Below, piece after piece: positions 17,655-25,475 of a stretch of DNA of 35,191 bases. The notes under the pieces are model-generated. The model worked only from the letters and a program-made list of their open reading frames with translations, made no database searches and was not told the origin of the DNA. The stretch comes from Turneriella sp. (GTDB lineage: Bacteria; Spirochaetota; Leptospiria; Turneriellales; Turneriellaceae). Location: NCBI GenBank assembly GCA_019186965.1, contig JABARV010000007.1:1-35191 (forward strand), read 5' to 3'. Position numbers and translations under genes: made by a program. Numbering within the stretch: position 1 is the stretch's first letter; every line of letters begins with the position of its first letter.

Positions 17655-17874
17655 ACCATTCCTCCTTAAATTCAAGATGATTATCCTCAATTAGCTTTCT
17701 TAATTTATTGAGTTCAACTGCAGAATATCCATTTGACCTTGCGAGTTTTATTTCCGGTTCAAGCCAAAATTTAGCGTGTTTATCAGCATTTTCTATATGG
17801 ATATGTACTGGTTCATCATTCTCTTTACTAAAAAAGAAAAACCTGTTGCCAGCAATTCGCTTAATTGTAGGCAC
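17632..17874 (-). CDS. DUF4160 protein (putative TA-like partner)
   Basis: The 80-residue protein starts with GTG (MPTIKRIAGNRFFFFSKEND). It shows the DUF4160 hallmark: a short beta hairpin followed by EPVHIHIENADKHAKFWLEP and a C-terminal helix pair (SAVELNKLRKLIEDNHLEFK, ending WYEFFNHN). The HIH motif is near-invariant in the family and looks like a possible active or metal site, but no activity is established. It is the first gene of a two-gene unit with DUF2442. Its upstream region leads toward the B12 riboswitch, from which it is transcribed divergently. Confidence 0.8.
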   Translation of the reverse strand: MPTIKRIAGNRFFFFSKENDEPVHIHIENADKHAKFWLEPEIKLARSNGYSAVELNKLRKLIEDNHLEFKEEWYEFFNHN

Positions 17875-18004
17875 AAAATGAGTCTTTTTATTTACTTTTT
17901 AGCGGTCAAGTTTTATTCTTATTTGCTGTGCCCCCTGGGCGTGCGAACCTGTGCGCCAACTCGCGCAGCTATGAGAAAACCATTCCGGTTGACATACTAT
18001 CTCA

Positions 18005-18310
18005 GAGCTATGCTTTGCAATGTGGGCTGCCCTAAGCCGCTCACAAAGAGGAAGTCTGGGGAGTGTTTAAAAAATCACCTACGACGCGAAAACGCGTACG
18101 CCGAGCGCTACGAGATTTGTAAAGCCAAATCTCGTAGCTGTTTTCGCTTTGTAGCCGTGCCTGTGCAGCACGGTTCGTGACTTTTTAAACACTCCCCTAC
18201 TGGTGAAAATCCAGCGCTGACCCGCAACCGTAATAGTTATCATAAACACCCCCTAACGGGGGTGTTTATGATGCCTTTAGCCGGGAACTCTTGCCGATAT
18301 GCCCCGAGGA
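18005..18310 (+). promoter_or_regulatory. Cobalamin (B12) riboswitch, aptamer split by an insertion
   Basis: The B12-box core is visible: CTGGTGAAAATCCAG, GCTGACCCGCAACCGTAA and AGCCGGGAACTCTTGCC (18280-18296). The preceding AGGAAGT element (about 18049-18055) normally lies a few bases before the GGTG strand but is here separated from it by the palindromic element at 18058-18197. The variable arm 3' of the GTAA is a perfect 15-bp hairpin (18239-18272). It ends about 75 bp before the lipoprotein ATG at 18385, whose AAGGGGG ribosome site (18374-18380) could pair with GCCCC near 18301, giving translational control. It should switch off the B12-uptake genes when adenosylcobalamin is plentiful. 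Confidence 0.85.
18058..18197. mobile_element. 140-bp MITE-like palindromic element inside the riboswitch
   Basis: The two ends are 21-bp inverted repeats with one mismatch, beginning GGGGAGTGTTTAAAAA on the left and ending TTTTTAAACACTCCCC on the right. The interior is also self-complementary: CTACGAGATTTG (18108-18119) pairs with CAAATCTCGTAG (18126-18137), flanked by a 15-bp arm with 12 matches and a small CCGTGC/GCACGG hairpin. It has no ORF. No target-site duplication longer than 2-3 bases is evident. The RNA should fold as one extended rod. Confidence 0.7.
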
Positions 18311-18384
18311 CACGGGCATGAGGCGAAACGCCGCTCGAAAAATATTTTCCATTTCGGTGGCAAGCGGGCTCCTAAGGGGGCTGT

Positions 18385-19341
18385 ATGAAAATACAACAAA
18401 TCGCGCTTGTCTTTATGGCAACGCTCATCGCGCATTGTGCGCAAATCAACAAAGAAGAAATCGCAGGAGAAACACCTGCCACAACCAATCCAGGTGGCGG
18501 AGGCGGGGGTGGGGGGACATCCACCTTGAACGCGCAACTGGCGACGGGAGTCGTCGACGCTCCGTGCAACGGCCACACCGGCGACGGCTGCCAATCGTCG
18601 TTTAGCGACCCAACCAAAGTGACAAGCGGCGTCAAAGGCGCAGGCTGGGGCTCTGGTTCATTCGATGTCTATTCAATCTCTGAAAGCACCGCCGACGGTG
18701 GTAAATACGCAACGCTCATTCTCGACTGGCAGGGTGGGACAGTAAAAAATGTTCCAGGGTTGGATTTCATCGTGTACGAAAATGCCTTTGAGTATGCGGG
18801 TACATACGGCACGCGTTTTATGGATTTGATTATTGTGAGCGTCAGCCAAAACAACACCGACTATTGCGGATGGCCTGTGGAATACAAAGGCAAAAAAGGA
18901 AGCGATAGCTTGGCCGATTTCCAAAACGGAAGCTTGACGGGGGATAAAAATGCCTACTCCAAGTGGCCAGAGGCATGGATACACTTTGCGGGAAAATCCC
19001 CGACGGCGTGGAACAAAGACACCAACCCCATGAGCTACGACGATTTATTCGCCACCAAGACCACCGAATATTACAACACTGCAACGCCACCGGTGCTGAT
19101 GTATTCGCGCACCGACCTCAAGGGCGGCGGCGATGGATTCGATTTAGATAATTTGACGACCGATGCCGCCACCTGTACTGCAACTGTGTTGAACAATATT
19201 GTCACCAACGGCTTTAAGTACATAAAGCTCCAAGCGGCGCGTAGCCTTATTAACCCCGATACCAGCGCTCTTTATCCGCACGAGGCGATATCGAACGGGC
19301 CCGATATTGACGGTGTCTTGGCGCGGCACGTTGTTCCGTAG
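18385..19341 (+). CDS. B12-regulated surface lipoprotein (FENAF/GGDxFDL-type)
   Basis: The 318-residue product has a lipoprotein-type signal ending LIAHC (Cys18) and a short linker with eight glycines (about 37-44). A single globular domain follows. Its recognisable landmarks are GSFDVYSISE, LDFIVYENAFEY, MDLIIVSVSQNNTDYCGWPV and GGGDGFDLDNL, then GFKYIKLQAARSL. I recall these as the hallmarks of a family of cell-surface proteins usually annotated only as such. As the first gene after the cobalamin riboswitch, followed by the TonB receptor, it is probably an outer-leaflet lipoprotein that assists B12 capture. A B12-binding role is inference from the regulation. Start is the ATG preceded by AAGGGGG. 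Confidence 0.75.
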   Translation: MKIQQIALVFMATLIAHCAQINKEEIAGETPATTNPGGGGGGGGTSTLNAQLATGVVDAPCNGHTGDGCQSSFSDPTKVTSGVKGAGWGSGSFDVYSISESTADGGKYATLILDWQGGTVKNVPGLDFIVYENAFEYAGTYGTRFMDLIIVSVSQNNTDYCGWPVEYKGKKGSDSLADFQNGSLTGDKNAYSKWPEAWIHFAGKSPTAWNKDTNPMSYDDLFATKTTEYYNTATPPVLMYSRTDLKGGGDGFDLDNLTTDAATCTATVLNNIVTNGFKYIKLQAARSLINPDTSALYPHEAISNGPDIDGVLARHVVP

Positions 19342-19363
19342 AATTTTTTTTGGTTGGGTTGGT

Positions 19364-19414
19364 AGAGACACACCTTGCAGAGACGCGCTACAGCGCGTCT
19401 TAACGTGTGTCTCT
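19364..19414. repeat. Composite palindrome between B12 operon genes 1 and 2
   Basis: Outer arms AGAGACACAC (19364-19373) and GTGTGTCTCT (19405-19414) enclose a perfect inner hairpin, AGACGCGC-TACA-GCGCGTCT (19381-19400). It begins 22 bp after the lipoprotein stop and ends just before the receptor's first ATG. It resembles GTAGAGACGCG-type dispersed palindromes found in several bacterial genomes. Confidence 0.7.
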
Positions 19415-19417
19415 GTA

Positions 19418-21379
19418 ATGTTGGTGGCGTTGGGGTTATTGAACGCAATCTACGCCGAAGATGTCCCCGCCAAAAAAATTAAAACACCTATCCGCCTTAT
19501 TTCGCACGGGGAAAATAAAACCGCCGGAAACTACCGCGTCATTCCTCTCGAAGATTCTACCGACGCCTCGCTTTCGGATAGAACGTCCGATGTATTGCAG
19601 CGGCAAACCGGCGTTGAAGTGAACCGTGCCGGCGCACCGGGGACACAAAGTATTTTGGGGATCCGTGGCTCCAACCCCGATCAAGTGGAATTTTTTTTAG
19701 AAGGCGTGCCTCTCCCCAAGCCGTACAACGCGCCGCTCAATTTAGAAATATTGCCGCTTGCGCTTTTTCAGTCGGTCGATATTTTCCCGTCGTTTGTACC
19801 ATCGCATTTACCCGCAACCAATTTCGGCGGTGCGATGGATTTTCGCGTGCGCCGCTCTAAAGGAGATACTCCTGAGTATTTAACCGAGTTACGTTTGACG
19901 TCTCTTTTGGGCTCTTCGCTTTCGCTGGCGCGGGTGAGCAGGTTGGGGTTACACTTTGCGAGCGCAGAAAATAGCCAAAACTATTACCGCTATAAAAGCG
20001 ACAATGGAACGAGTGAAAATTTAGCCGACGATAAAATACTCTACCGCACCAACGAAGATTTTAGCCGCTTTGGCTATACCGGTTTTATGGACGCTAAAAT
20101 ACACGCGTGGACCATCAAAGCTCTTTTGGATATAAGCCATGCCAACCGCGGACTTCCCGGCGTGGCGAGTGCGCCGCTTTCAGCCGTGCGTAAAGTAGAC
20201 ACCCGCGCCTCGGTAGCACTGACTCTCGAGCGCAAGATTGGGGATGCGCAAAAATTATCTTCGTTCGTTTCCACAACGCTGGAGAAAACACGCATCGACG
20301 ATCCAAAAACCGAACTTTTTTTTTCCCGCTCGCAGGAGTCATTTGCACCACAGGCGTTGGCAGGCGTTTCGTATGCAATCGGTTTAGAAAGTTTCGATGC
20401 CTCTTTCAACATCCGGGGAAGTACGCAGTTTTTATTTTTGAACGAAAATAAAATTGCCGAACGAAAACGCGCCGATGCTGCCACATCTTTTTCGTACGAT
20501 ATACGCTACGTGCGTTTGGCAGCGCAAGGGGGATTGAGTGCGAACGAGGACAATGCATCCGCAGGCGCGTTTTATGGCACGGGGGATAAATATTTTTACG
20601 GTACGGGACTTAACGCATCCGGAATTTTTACCCTAAGACCTCTTGCGTGCCTTTCTTTTTTCCAAAACAAAAATTTTAGTGACGAAATTTTGGAACTCTA
20701 CGCGCAAGCCTCAAGTGCGTATCGGGATCCGTCGCTCTATGAACGCTTTGGCGACAACGTGTTTGTCACCGCCTCTGAAAAATTAAAAAGCGAAAACGCC
20801 ATCACCAACGCCGCAGGTGTAAAAAGCAGTTTTGGGTGTGTTTGGGGTTTTACATGCTCGCTGCGTAGCGAAGGGTACGTCACCGGCGCACACGACTATA
20901 TCATCTTCACGCAAAATTCGTCGCGCACACTCATTGCAGTCAATGCATCGAGCGCACAAATTTGGGGAGTTGAAAACGAACTGCTCTTTGATAAACCGGA
21001 GGTGTTTATGTTTTCGTTGCGGTACTCGTACCTTGATGCAAAGGACTATGGAAAAATTCCCTACTACCAAGATAAGTATTTACCATTCCGTCCCCGCCAC
21101 CACGCGTACATAAGCGCAGCGTGGACGTATCGTTCATTACGCTTCTTGGCTTCTTTAGATTACCGAGGCGCAGTTTTTCGTGACCGGTACAACAGCTACG
21201 CGTATTACCTTCCCTCGAAGACTCTCGTGGATTTAGGCGTTGAGTATTCATTTGTGCGTGCAGCAAAGCACACTTTAACTTTTACCGCGAAAAATATATT
21301 CGATAACACTGAGGTCGATTTAATTGGGTATACAGTCCCCGGAAGGTATTTCGTATTCAAATGGATGGCAACATGGTAA
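19418..21379 (+). CDS. TonB-dependent receptor, BtuB-like
   Basis: This outer-membrane gated channel has an N-terminal plug (SDVLQRQTGVEVNRAGAPGT, LGIRGSNPDQVEFFLEGVPL, NFGGAMDFRV) and a beta-barrel ending with FVFKWMATW, an aromatic C-terminus. From ATG 19418 it has 653 residues. This start leaves an unusually short uncharged signal (MLVALGLLNAIYA), so the true start may be TTG 19331, which would give a charged n-region and read through the hairpin at 19364-19414. The frame is open back to 19307. Substrate is inferred as cobalamin, because the operon is under a B12 riboswitch. Import energy would come from TonB-ExbBD encoded elsewhere. The third gene starts at or just after its stop. Confidence 0.82.
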   Translation: MLVALGLLNAIYAEDVPAKKIKTPIRLISHGENKTAGNYRVIPLEDSTDASLSDRTSDVLQRQTGVEVNRAGAPGTQSILGIRGSNPDQVEFFLEGVPLPKPYNAPLNLEILPLALFQSVDIFPSFVPSHLPATNFGGAMDFRVRRSKGDTPEYLTELRLTSLLGSSLSLARVSRLGLHFASAENSQNYYRYKSDNGTSENLADDKILYRTNEDFSRFGYTGFMDAKIHAWTIKALLDISHANRGLPGVASAPLSAVRKVDTRASVALTLERKIGDAQKLSSFVSTTLEKTRIDDPKTELFFSRSQESFAPQALAGVSYAIGLESFDASFNIRGSTQFLFLNENKIAERKRADAATSFSYDIRYVRLAAQGGLSANEDNASAGAFYGTGDKYFYGTGLNASGIFTLRPLACLSFFQNKNFSDEILELYAQASSAYRDPSLYERFGDNVFVTASEKLKSENAITNAAGVKSSFGCVWGFTCSLRSEGYVTGAHDYIIFTQNSSRTLIAVNASSAQIWGVENELLFDKPEVFMFSLRYSYLDAKDYGKIPYYQDKYLPFRPRHHAYISAAWTYRSLRFLASLDYRGAVFRDRYNSYAYYLPSKTLVDLGVEYSFVRAAKHTLTFTAKNIFDNTEVDLIGYTVPGRYFVFKWMATW

Positions 21380-21395
21380 AGCCCCACCCCCTACC

Positions 21396-21457
21396 CCCCT
21401 CCCCACGGTGTAGGGAGGGGAAACTCTTTTTCAAATTTGTGCGCGTAGCGCACAAAA
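21396..21457. repeat. Two hairpins at the receptor/propeller junction
   Basis: CCCCTCCC (21396-21403) pairs with GGGAGGGG (21413-21420). Then ATTTGTGCGC-GTA-GCGCACAAAAT-like arms (about 21435-21457) form a second palindrome sharing its core with 13425-13439. Both sit in the open frame upstream of the lipoprotein signal peptide; translated, the first gives the proline-rich PHPLPPSP typical of dispersed intergenic repeats. Confidence 0.65.
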
Positions 21458-22566
21458 TAAGCATATTATTGTCGCTCTCTCTTTTTCTATTCTCCTGTGC
21501 AGATTTTTCGCGGCCACCAAAACCCGACGCGCCGGCAAGCGGTGTTATCCTTGCTGTGGGTTCCGATTTTTCGACGGGGTTTTTGAGCGCCGTTCATCCC
21601 ACCACGTACAAAGTGTCGCGGGACATTGTGCCTCTCTTTAACGACTCGCTTGCGTATTACAACGCGCTCGATCAAGCCACGTACGTTGTGCAGCGTTTGG
21701 GTTCCGATGCGCTCCGTAAACTGCAGAACACCACCGACTACTTAACCGCGTACGAAAAATCGGTGGGGGTGCAAGCAAATCCGCAAGACTTGGCGTTTAT
21801 GCCGTCGGGGCAGATGGCTCTCACACTCTACAACCGTAACAGCATACAAATATTAAACCGCAGCAACGGAAACTTAGTGGCAACGGTTGACTTGTCGTCC
21901 TTCGCGGACGGTGATGGTTACGCGGAAGTTTTTGCCGTCGCGTACGTTGCGGGTGCGCTTTATGTAACGCTGCAACGGTTAAACCGCACCGCCACCGATG
22001 CGACATGGCCGCCCTGGGGGGATAGTTATCTTTTGAAAATTGACGCCACCAATTTTTCCCTTTTGAAATCGACCCTTCTTACGCATTCAAACCCCGTTTC
22101 ACGCCTGCACCATAACGCGGCACGTAACTCGCTCATTTTTGCCGCCCCCGCAAAATTTTATTTTGACGCAGCACTCGACGGCGCATGCTTGGAGTACGAC
22201 CTCACTACCGATGCGCTACTCACTCCACCCATTACCGAGGCGCAAGCGGGGTTTGAAATTTCCGATTGTGAAATCCGTGGCGATGGCAGCGGGGTTCTTT
22301 TGGGGAACAATTTGAGCCGTGACAGTGTTCTTGCGCTTTTCGATAGCACGACGCATACGGTGACTCATGTCGCGGCCAGTTTGTCTTCGACGAACGGCGG
22401 TTATTTTTCTAATTTTCTTTTGCACTCGAACGGCAAGGTATACTTAGCCGACCGCAACATCTATGCACCCGGCATCCGTGTTTTTAGCGGGGTGGGATTA
22501 ACCGAAGAGACCACGCACGCCATTTACACGGGACTCCCCCCGTTTCAACTTACCGAGGTGCCGTGA
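21439..22566 (+). CDS. B12-regulated lipoprotein with beta-propeller character, BtuG-like candidate
   Basis: From GTG 21439 the 375-residue product has a lipoprotein signal, MRVAHKISILLSLSLFLFSC. The open frame extends upstream to 21361, but that part encodes palindromic repeat sequence, so the later start is preferred; no clear ribosome site marks either. The mature protein shows repeated strand pairs like propeller blades: GVILAVGSDFSTGFLSAVHP, QDLAFMPSGQMALTLYNRNS, IQILNRSNGNLVATVDLSSF, AEVFAVAYVAGALYVTLQR and FLLHSNGKVYLADRNIY. In Bacteroidetes, BtuG is a surface beta-propeller lipoprotein that binds B12 tightly and sits on BtuB. Position, size and fold here suggest an analogous partner. 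Sequence identity to BtuG cannot be judged from this window. Confidence 0.65.
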   Translation: MRVAHKISILLSLSLFLFSCADFSRPPKPDAPASGVILAVGSDFSTGFLSAVHPTTYKVSRDIVPLFNDSLAYYNALDQATYVVQRLGSDALRKLQNTTDYLTAYEKSVGVQANPQDLAFMPSGQMALTLYNRNSIQILNRSNGNLVATVDLSSFADGDGYAEVFAVAYVAGALYVTLQRLNRTATDATWPPWGDSYLLKIDATNFSLLKSTLLTHSNPVSRLHHNAARNSLIFAAPAKFYFDAALDGACLEYDLTTDALLTPPITEAQAGFEISDCEIRGDGSGVLLGNNLSRDSVLALFDSTTHTVTHVAASLSSTNGGYFSNFLLHSNGKVYLADRNIYAPGIRVFSGVGLTEETTHAIYTGLPPFQLTEVP

Positions 22567-22593
22567 AGCAATGTTTTTCCATAGCTACAAGTG

Positions 22594-24663
22594 CTATTGA
22601 GTAATACCTTCTTCTTTTAAAAGAGATTCCTGTGCATTTATACGCGGTATTTTTTTCTCTACTTTTACATACGTTCCATCGCTTTGGAGGAAGTACGCGT
22701 TTGTATTATCGTCCATGTAAAGCGGAATAATGTTGTGCACAATTTTTTCTTTGAGTATTTTGTTTTCGACGGGAAACATGATTTCGATGCGGCGTAAAAA
22801 GTTGCGAGGCATCCAATCTGCGCTTGTAAGGTAGACCTCATTTTCGCCTTTATTGTGTGCGATAAGGATCCGCGAATGTTCTAAAAAACGGCCTACAATG
22901 CTGCGTACGGTTATATTTTCCGAAAGACCTTTTACCTGTGGGCGTAGTACACAAATTCCTCGGATAATAAGTTCAATTTTAACCCCTGAACAAGACGCGG
23001 CGTAAAGCTCATCGACAACGTCGCTATCGACAAGAGAATTCATTTTAGCGGTAATGTGCGCTTTGTTTCCAGATAATGCGTTTTCTTTTTCGCGGCGAAT
23101 AATTTCGATAACTTGTTTTTTAAGGTTTCCAGGCGCTGCGGATATTTTGCGTAAAGTCCCCAGTTTTGAAAATCCCGTAAGTGAATTAAAAAGGTGCACA
23201 ACGTCACGCGCAAAGCTTTTGTTTGCGGTTAAAATTCCAATATCCGTGTAGATGTGCGCCGTCGCAGCGTTGTAGTTTCCAGTCGAAAGGTGTACGTACC
23301 GCATAACCTTTGTACCTTCTTTACGGACAACAAGCGTCATTTTGCAGTGTGTTTTAAAATCGACGAGGCCATAAACCACATGCACTCCCGATTTTTCCAT
23401 TTGTTTGGCCCATTCGATATTAGTCGCTTCGTCAAAACGTGCACGCAACTCGACAAGCGCAGTGACTGCTTTTCCATTTTGCGCTGCGCGGATTAAAGAT
23501 TCAACAATGCGCGAATTATCGCCCGTGCGGTAGAGCGTCATTTTAATTCCTATAACAGCAGTATCGCTTGCAGCGTATGCAATAAAGTCTTCTACGTGCG
23601 TAAAAGTATCGAACGGATGGTGGAGCAAAATATCGCCACGGCGTATTGCCGCAAAAAAAGAATCTGCGTTTTCGTACGAAAAAACACGTTTTGGAAAAAA
23701 TGGGGTAAATGCCTTGGTTTGCAAGGTTTTGTTGTGGAGAAGGTCTTTGTGCGCGTAAAATGCAAAAAGGCTAGGAACACAGTATATATCGATATCTTCT
23801 ACATCGAGTGCATTTTTTAAAAGTAGATGGAGAAAATCGGGTATATGGCTATCGAGTTCTAACCGTACTACCTTTCCTTTCCCTCTTTGGCTTAATTCGC
23901 CTTGAACAGAATTAAGAATACTTTCGCTGTCTTCCTCTTCGAGGCTAAGGTCTGCGTCGCGTGTCAAACGAAAAGTATACGAATCGCTGATTTTAAACCC
24001 TTTAAAAAGTTTGGGTAAAAAGAACTTAAGAAATTTATCCGCGTGTACGTATACATCTGCCTTGCTACTTTCTGGCACACGAATAATTTTAGGTAGCGAA
24101 GGAGGAATTTGCAACAGAGCAAGAAATTTTTCAGAAGATTTTTTCTTTTTGCGTTGGAGCAAAATTGCAAGGTAAAAACCTAAGTTTGCAAGGTGGGGAA
24201 ATAGCCGTTCTTCGTCGATGGCAAGCGGCGTAAGTATGGGGAATACCTCTCGCGAAAAAAATCGGCCTAAGGATTTTATCTCATGCTTCTTTAGTGTTTT
24301 TGGATGGACTATATTTATGCCAATTTTTTGTAAAGGGTTATGGAATTCGTTTTCTATAATTTGCGTTGCCCTCTGGTAATATCCATGGACTGCGGCGTGT
24401 ATTTGCGACATCGTCTCTGCAGCATTTTCGTCCGCACCATTTACAAAAATTTTTTGTTTAACAGTAGGGACGCGTACCATGAAAAATTCATCCAAATTGG
24501 ATTGGCTAATTACAAAAAAACGGATTTTTTCTAAAAGTGGATTGTCGGTATTTTCTGTTTCTAAAAGGACGCGCTCGTTAAATTTTAGCCACGAAAGCTC
24601 ACGGCCAATATAGCGGGGGGGGGAGGCGTTTATTGTGTTGGTGTTTTGTAAAAAACTTGGCAT
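22594..24663 (-). CDS. ppk: Polyphosphate kinase 1
   Basis: This 689-residue enzyme makes polyphosphate reversibly from ATP. Family landmarks run in order: RELSWLKFNERVL near residue 21, QSNLDEFFMVRV (54-65), FPILTPLAIDEERLFPHLAN (141-160) and LLHHPFDTFTHVEDFI (347-361). The catalytic block then has VALIELRARF-like sequence at 402-410, FKTHCKM with the autophosphorylated His439, and RYVHLSTGNYN (455-465). The C-terminal domain contains LTSADWMPRN, typical of PPK1. Length is normal (about 690). It is transcribed toward the B12 operon, ends 28 bp from the propeller gene and is divergent from the ankyrin gene. Expression may respond to phosphate or stress, but no Pho box was identified. Confidence 0.95.
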   Translation of the reverse strand: MPSFLQNTNTINASPPRYIGRELSWLKFNERVLLETENTDNPLLEKIRFFVISQSNLDEFFMVRVPTVKQKIFVNGADENAAETMSQIHAAVHGYYQRATQIIENEFHNPLQKIGINIVHPKTLKKHEIKSLGRFFSREVFPILTPLAIDEERLFPHLANLGFYLAILLQRKKKKSSEKFLALLQIPPSLPKIIRVPESSKADVYVHADKFLKFFLPKLFKGFKISDSYTFRLTRDADLSLEEEDSESILNSVQGELSQRGKGKVVRLELDSHIPDFLHLLLKNALDVEDIDIYCVPSLFAFYAHKDLLHNKTLQTKAFTPFFPKRVFSYENADSFFAAIRRGDILLHHPFDTFTHVEDFIAYAASDTAVIGIKMTLYRTGDNSRIVESLIRAAQNGKAVTALVELRARFDEATNIEWAKQMEKSGVHVVYGLVDFKTHCKMTLVVRKEGTKVMRYVHLSTGNYNAATAHIYTDIGILTANKSFARDVVHLFNSLTGFSKLGTLRKISAAPGNLKKQVIEIIRREKENALSGNKAHITAKMNSLVDSDVVDELYAASCSGVKIELIIRGICVLRPQVKGLSENITVRSIVGRFLEHSRILIAHNKGENEVYLTSADWMPRNFLRRIEIMFPVENKILKEKIVHNIIPLYMDDNTNAYFLQSDGTYVKVEKKIPRINAQESLLKEEGITQ

Positions 24664-24711
24664 TAGACTATTTTTTTATTGTAAGCCTGTCGCATGCCGC
24701 TAAGCTGCGCC

Positions 24712-25464
24712 ATGGTCAAGAAACTTGTGTTATGTACGTTTTTCATTTCTCCTTACGCGATTTTTGCACAGCAATCAAACCCTCAAGAAGAATTGGAGTC
24801 TGCGGTTTACGCAAACGACGCAAAACGGATTAGGGCTGCGGTTAAAGCAGGTGCAAACCCCAACGGCGGTAATTATGCAGGGCATTTTTTGGGAATTGCC
24901 GCAAGTAATGGTAATTTACTCGCAGTAAAAGCTCTGGTTGATTTAAAAGCCGATGTCAATAAAGCAAGCTCAGGCGGATGGACTGCAGCTATGGGCGCCG
25001 CCGATAACGGCCACCTCAAAGTACTTAAATTTTTAGCGTCGAAAGGCGCGGATTTAAACGCTTCTACGCGGCAGGGACGCACTGTGCTTATGCGTGCTTC
25101 TTACCATGGCGAAGATAAAGTTATTGCATTTTTACTCAGTAAAAAGGTAAGCGTACATTCTACAGATTATAACGGTGTCACAGCGCTTATGCTCGCAGCA
25201 CAGGCAGGTCACTTAAGTACAGTAAAAATTCTTCTTAAAGCAGGAGCAGATAGAAATGCGCAAACACACGACAAAAGAACTGCGTTAAGTATGGTTAGTT
25301 TAATCCTCCAAGAAGATTCGCATACGAGTGGCGGTAATACAAAAAGTGAAATATATAAGCGCTATAAGCCTATAGAAGCGTTGCTTAAAGCGCGTACTCT
25401 TGGACCTGCAAAGGCCAAAAAGCCTGCAAAGGGCAAAAAGCGCAAAGCTAAAAAACACCACTGA
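24712..25464 (+). CDS. Secreted ankyrin-repeat protein with Lys-rich tail
   Basis: From ATG 24712 the product has 250 residues and a signal peptide (MVKKLVLCTFFISPYAIFAQ); an in-frame ATG at 24694 adds six residues and is less good. At least five ankyrin repeats follow (about 30-205), with consensus pieces such as AGHFLGIAASNGNLLAVKAL, GWTAAMGAADNGHLKVLKFL, RTVLMRASYHGEDKVIAFLL and VTALMLAAQAGHLSTVKILL. The tail is a low-complexity basic segment, AKAKKPAKGKKRKAKKHH, resembling histone H1-like C-termini. It is presumably periplasmic and binds other proteins; the polycationic tail could bind an anionic polymer. It is divergent from ppk, and its neighbours downstream are a small membrane protein and nadC. 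Confidence 0.82.
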   Translation: MVKKLVLCTFFISPYAIFAQQSNPQEELESAVYANDAKRIRAAVKAGANPNGGNYAGHFLGIAASNGNLLAVKALVDLKADVNKASSGGWTAAMGAADNGHLKVLKFLASKGADLNASTRQGRTVLMRASYHGEDKVIAFLLSKKVSVHSTDYNGVTALMLAAQAGHLSTVKILLKAGADRNAQTHDKRTALSMVSLILQEDSHTSGGNTKSEIYKRYKPIEALLKARTLGPAKAKKPAKGKKRKAKKHH

Positions 25465-25475
25465 GCGCTGCCGTA

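Noticed and set aside
17776-18180. Plus-strand frame of 134 residues across the riboswitch leader
   Set aside because: It runs through the DUF4160 gene, the aptamer and the palindromic element; no homology or ribosome site.
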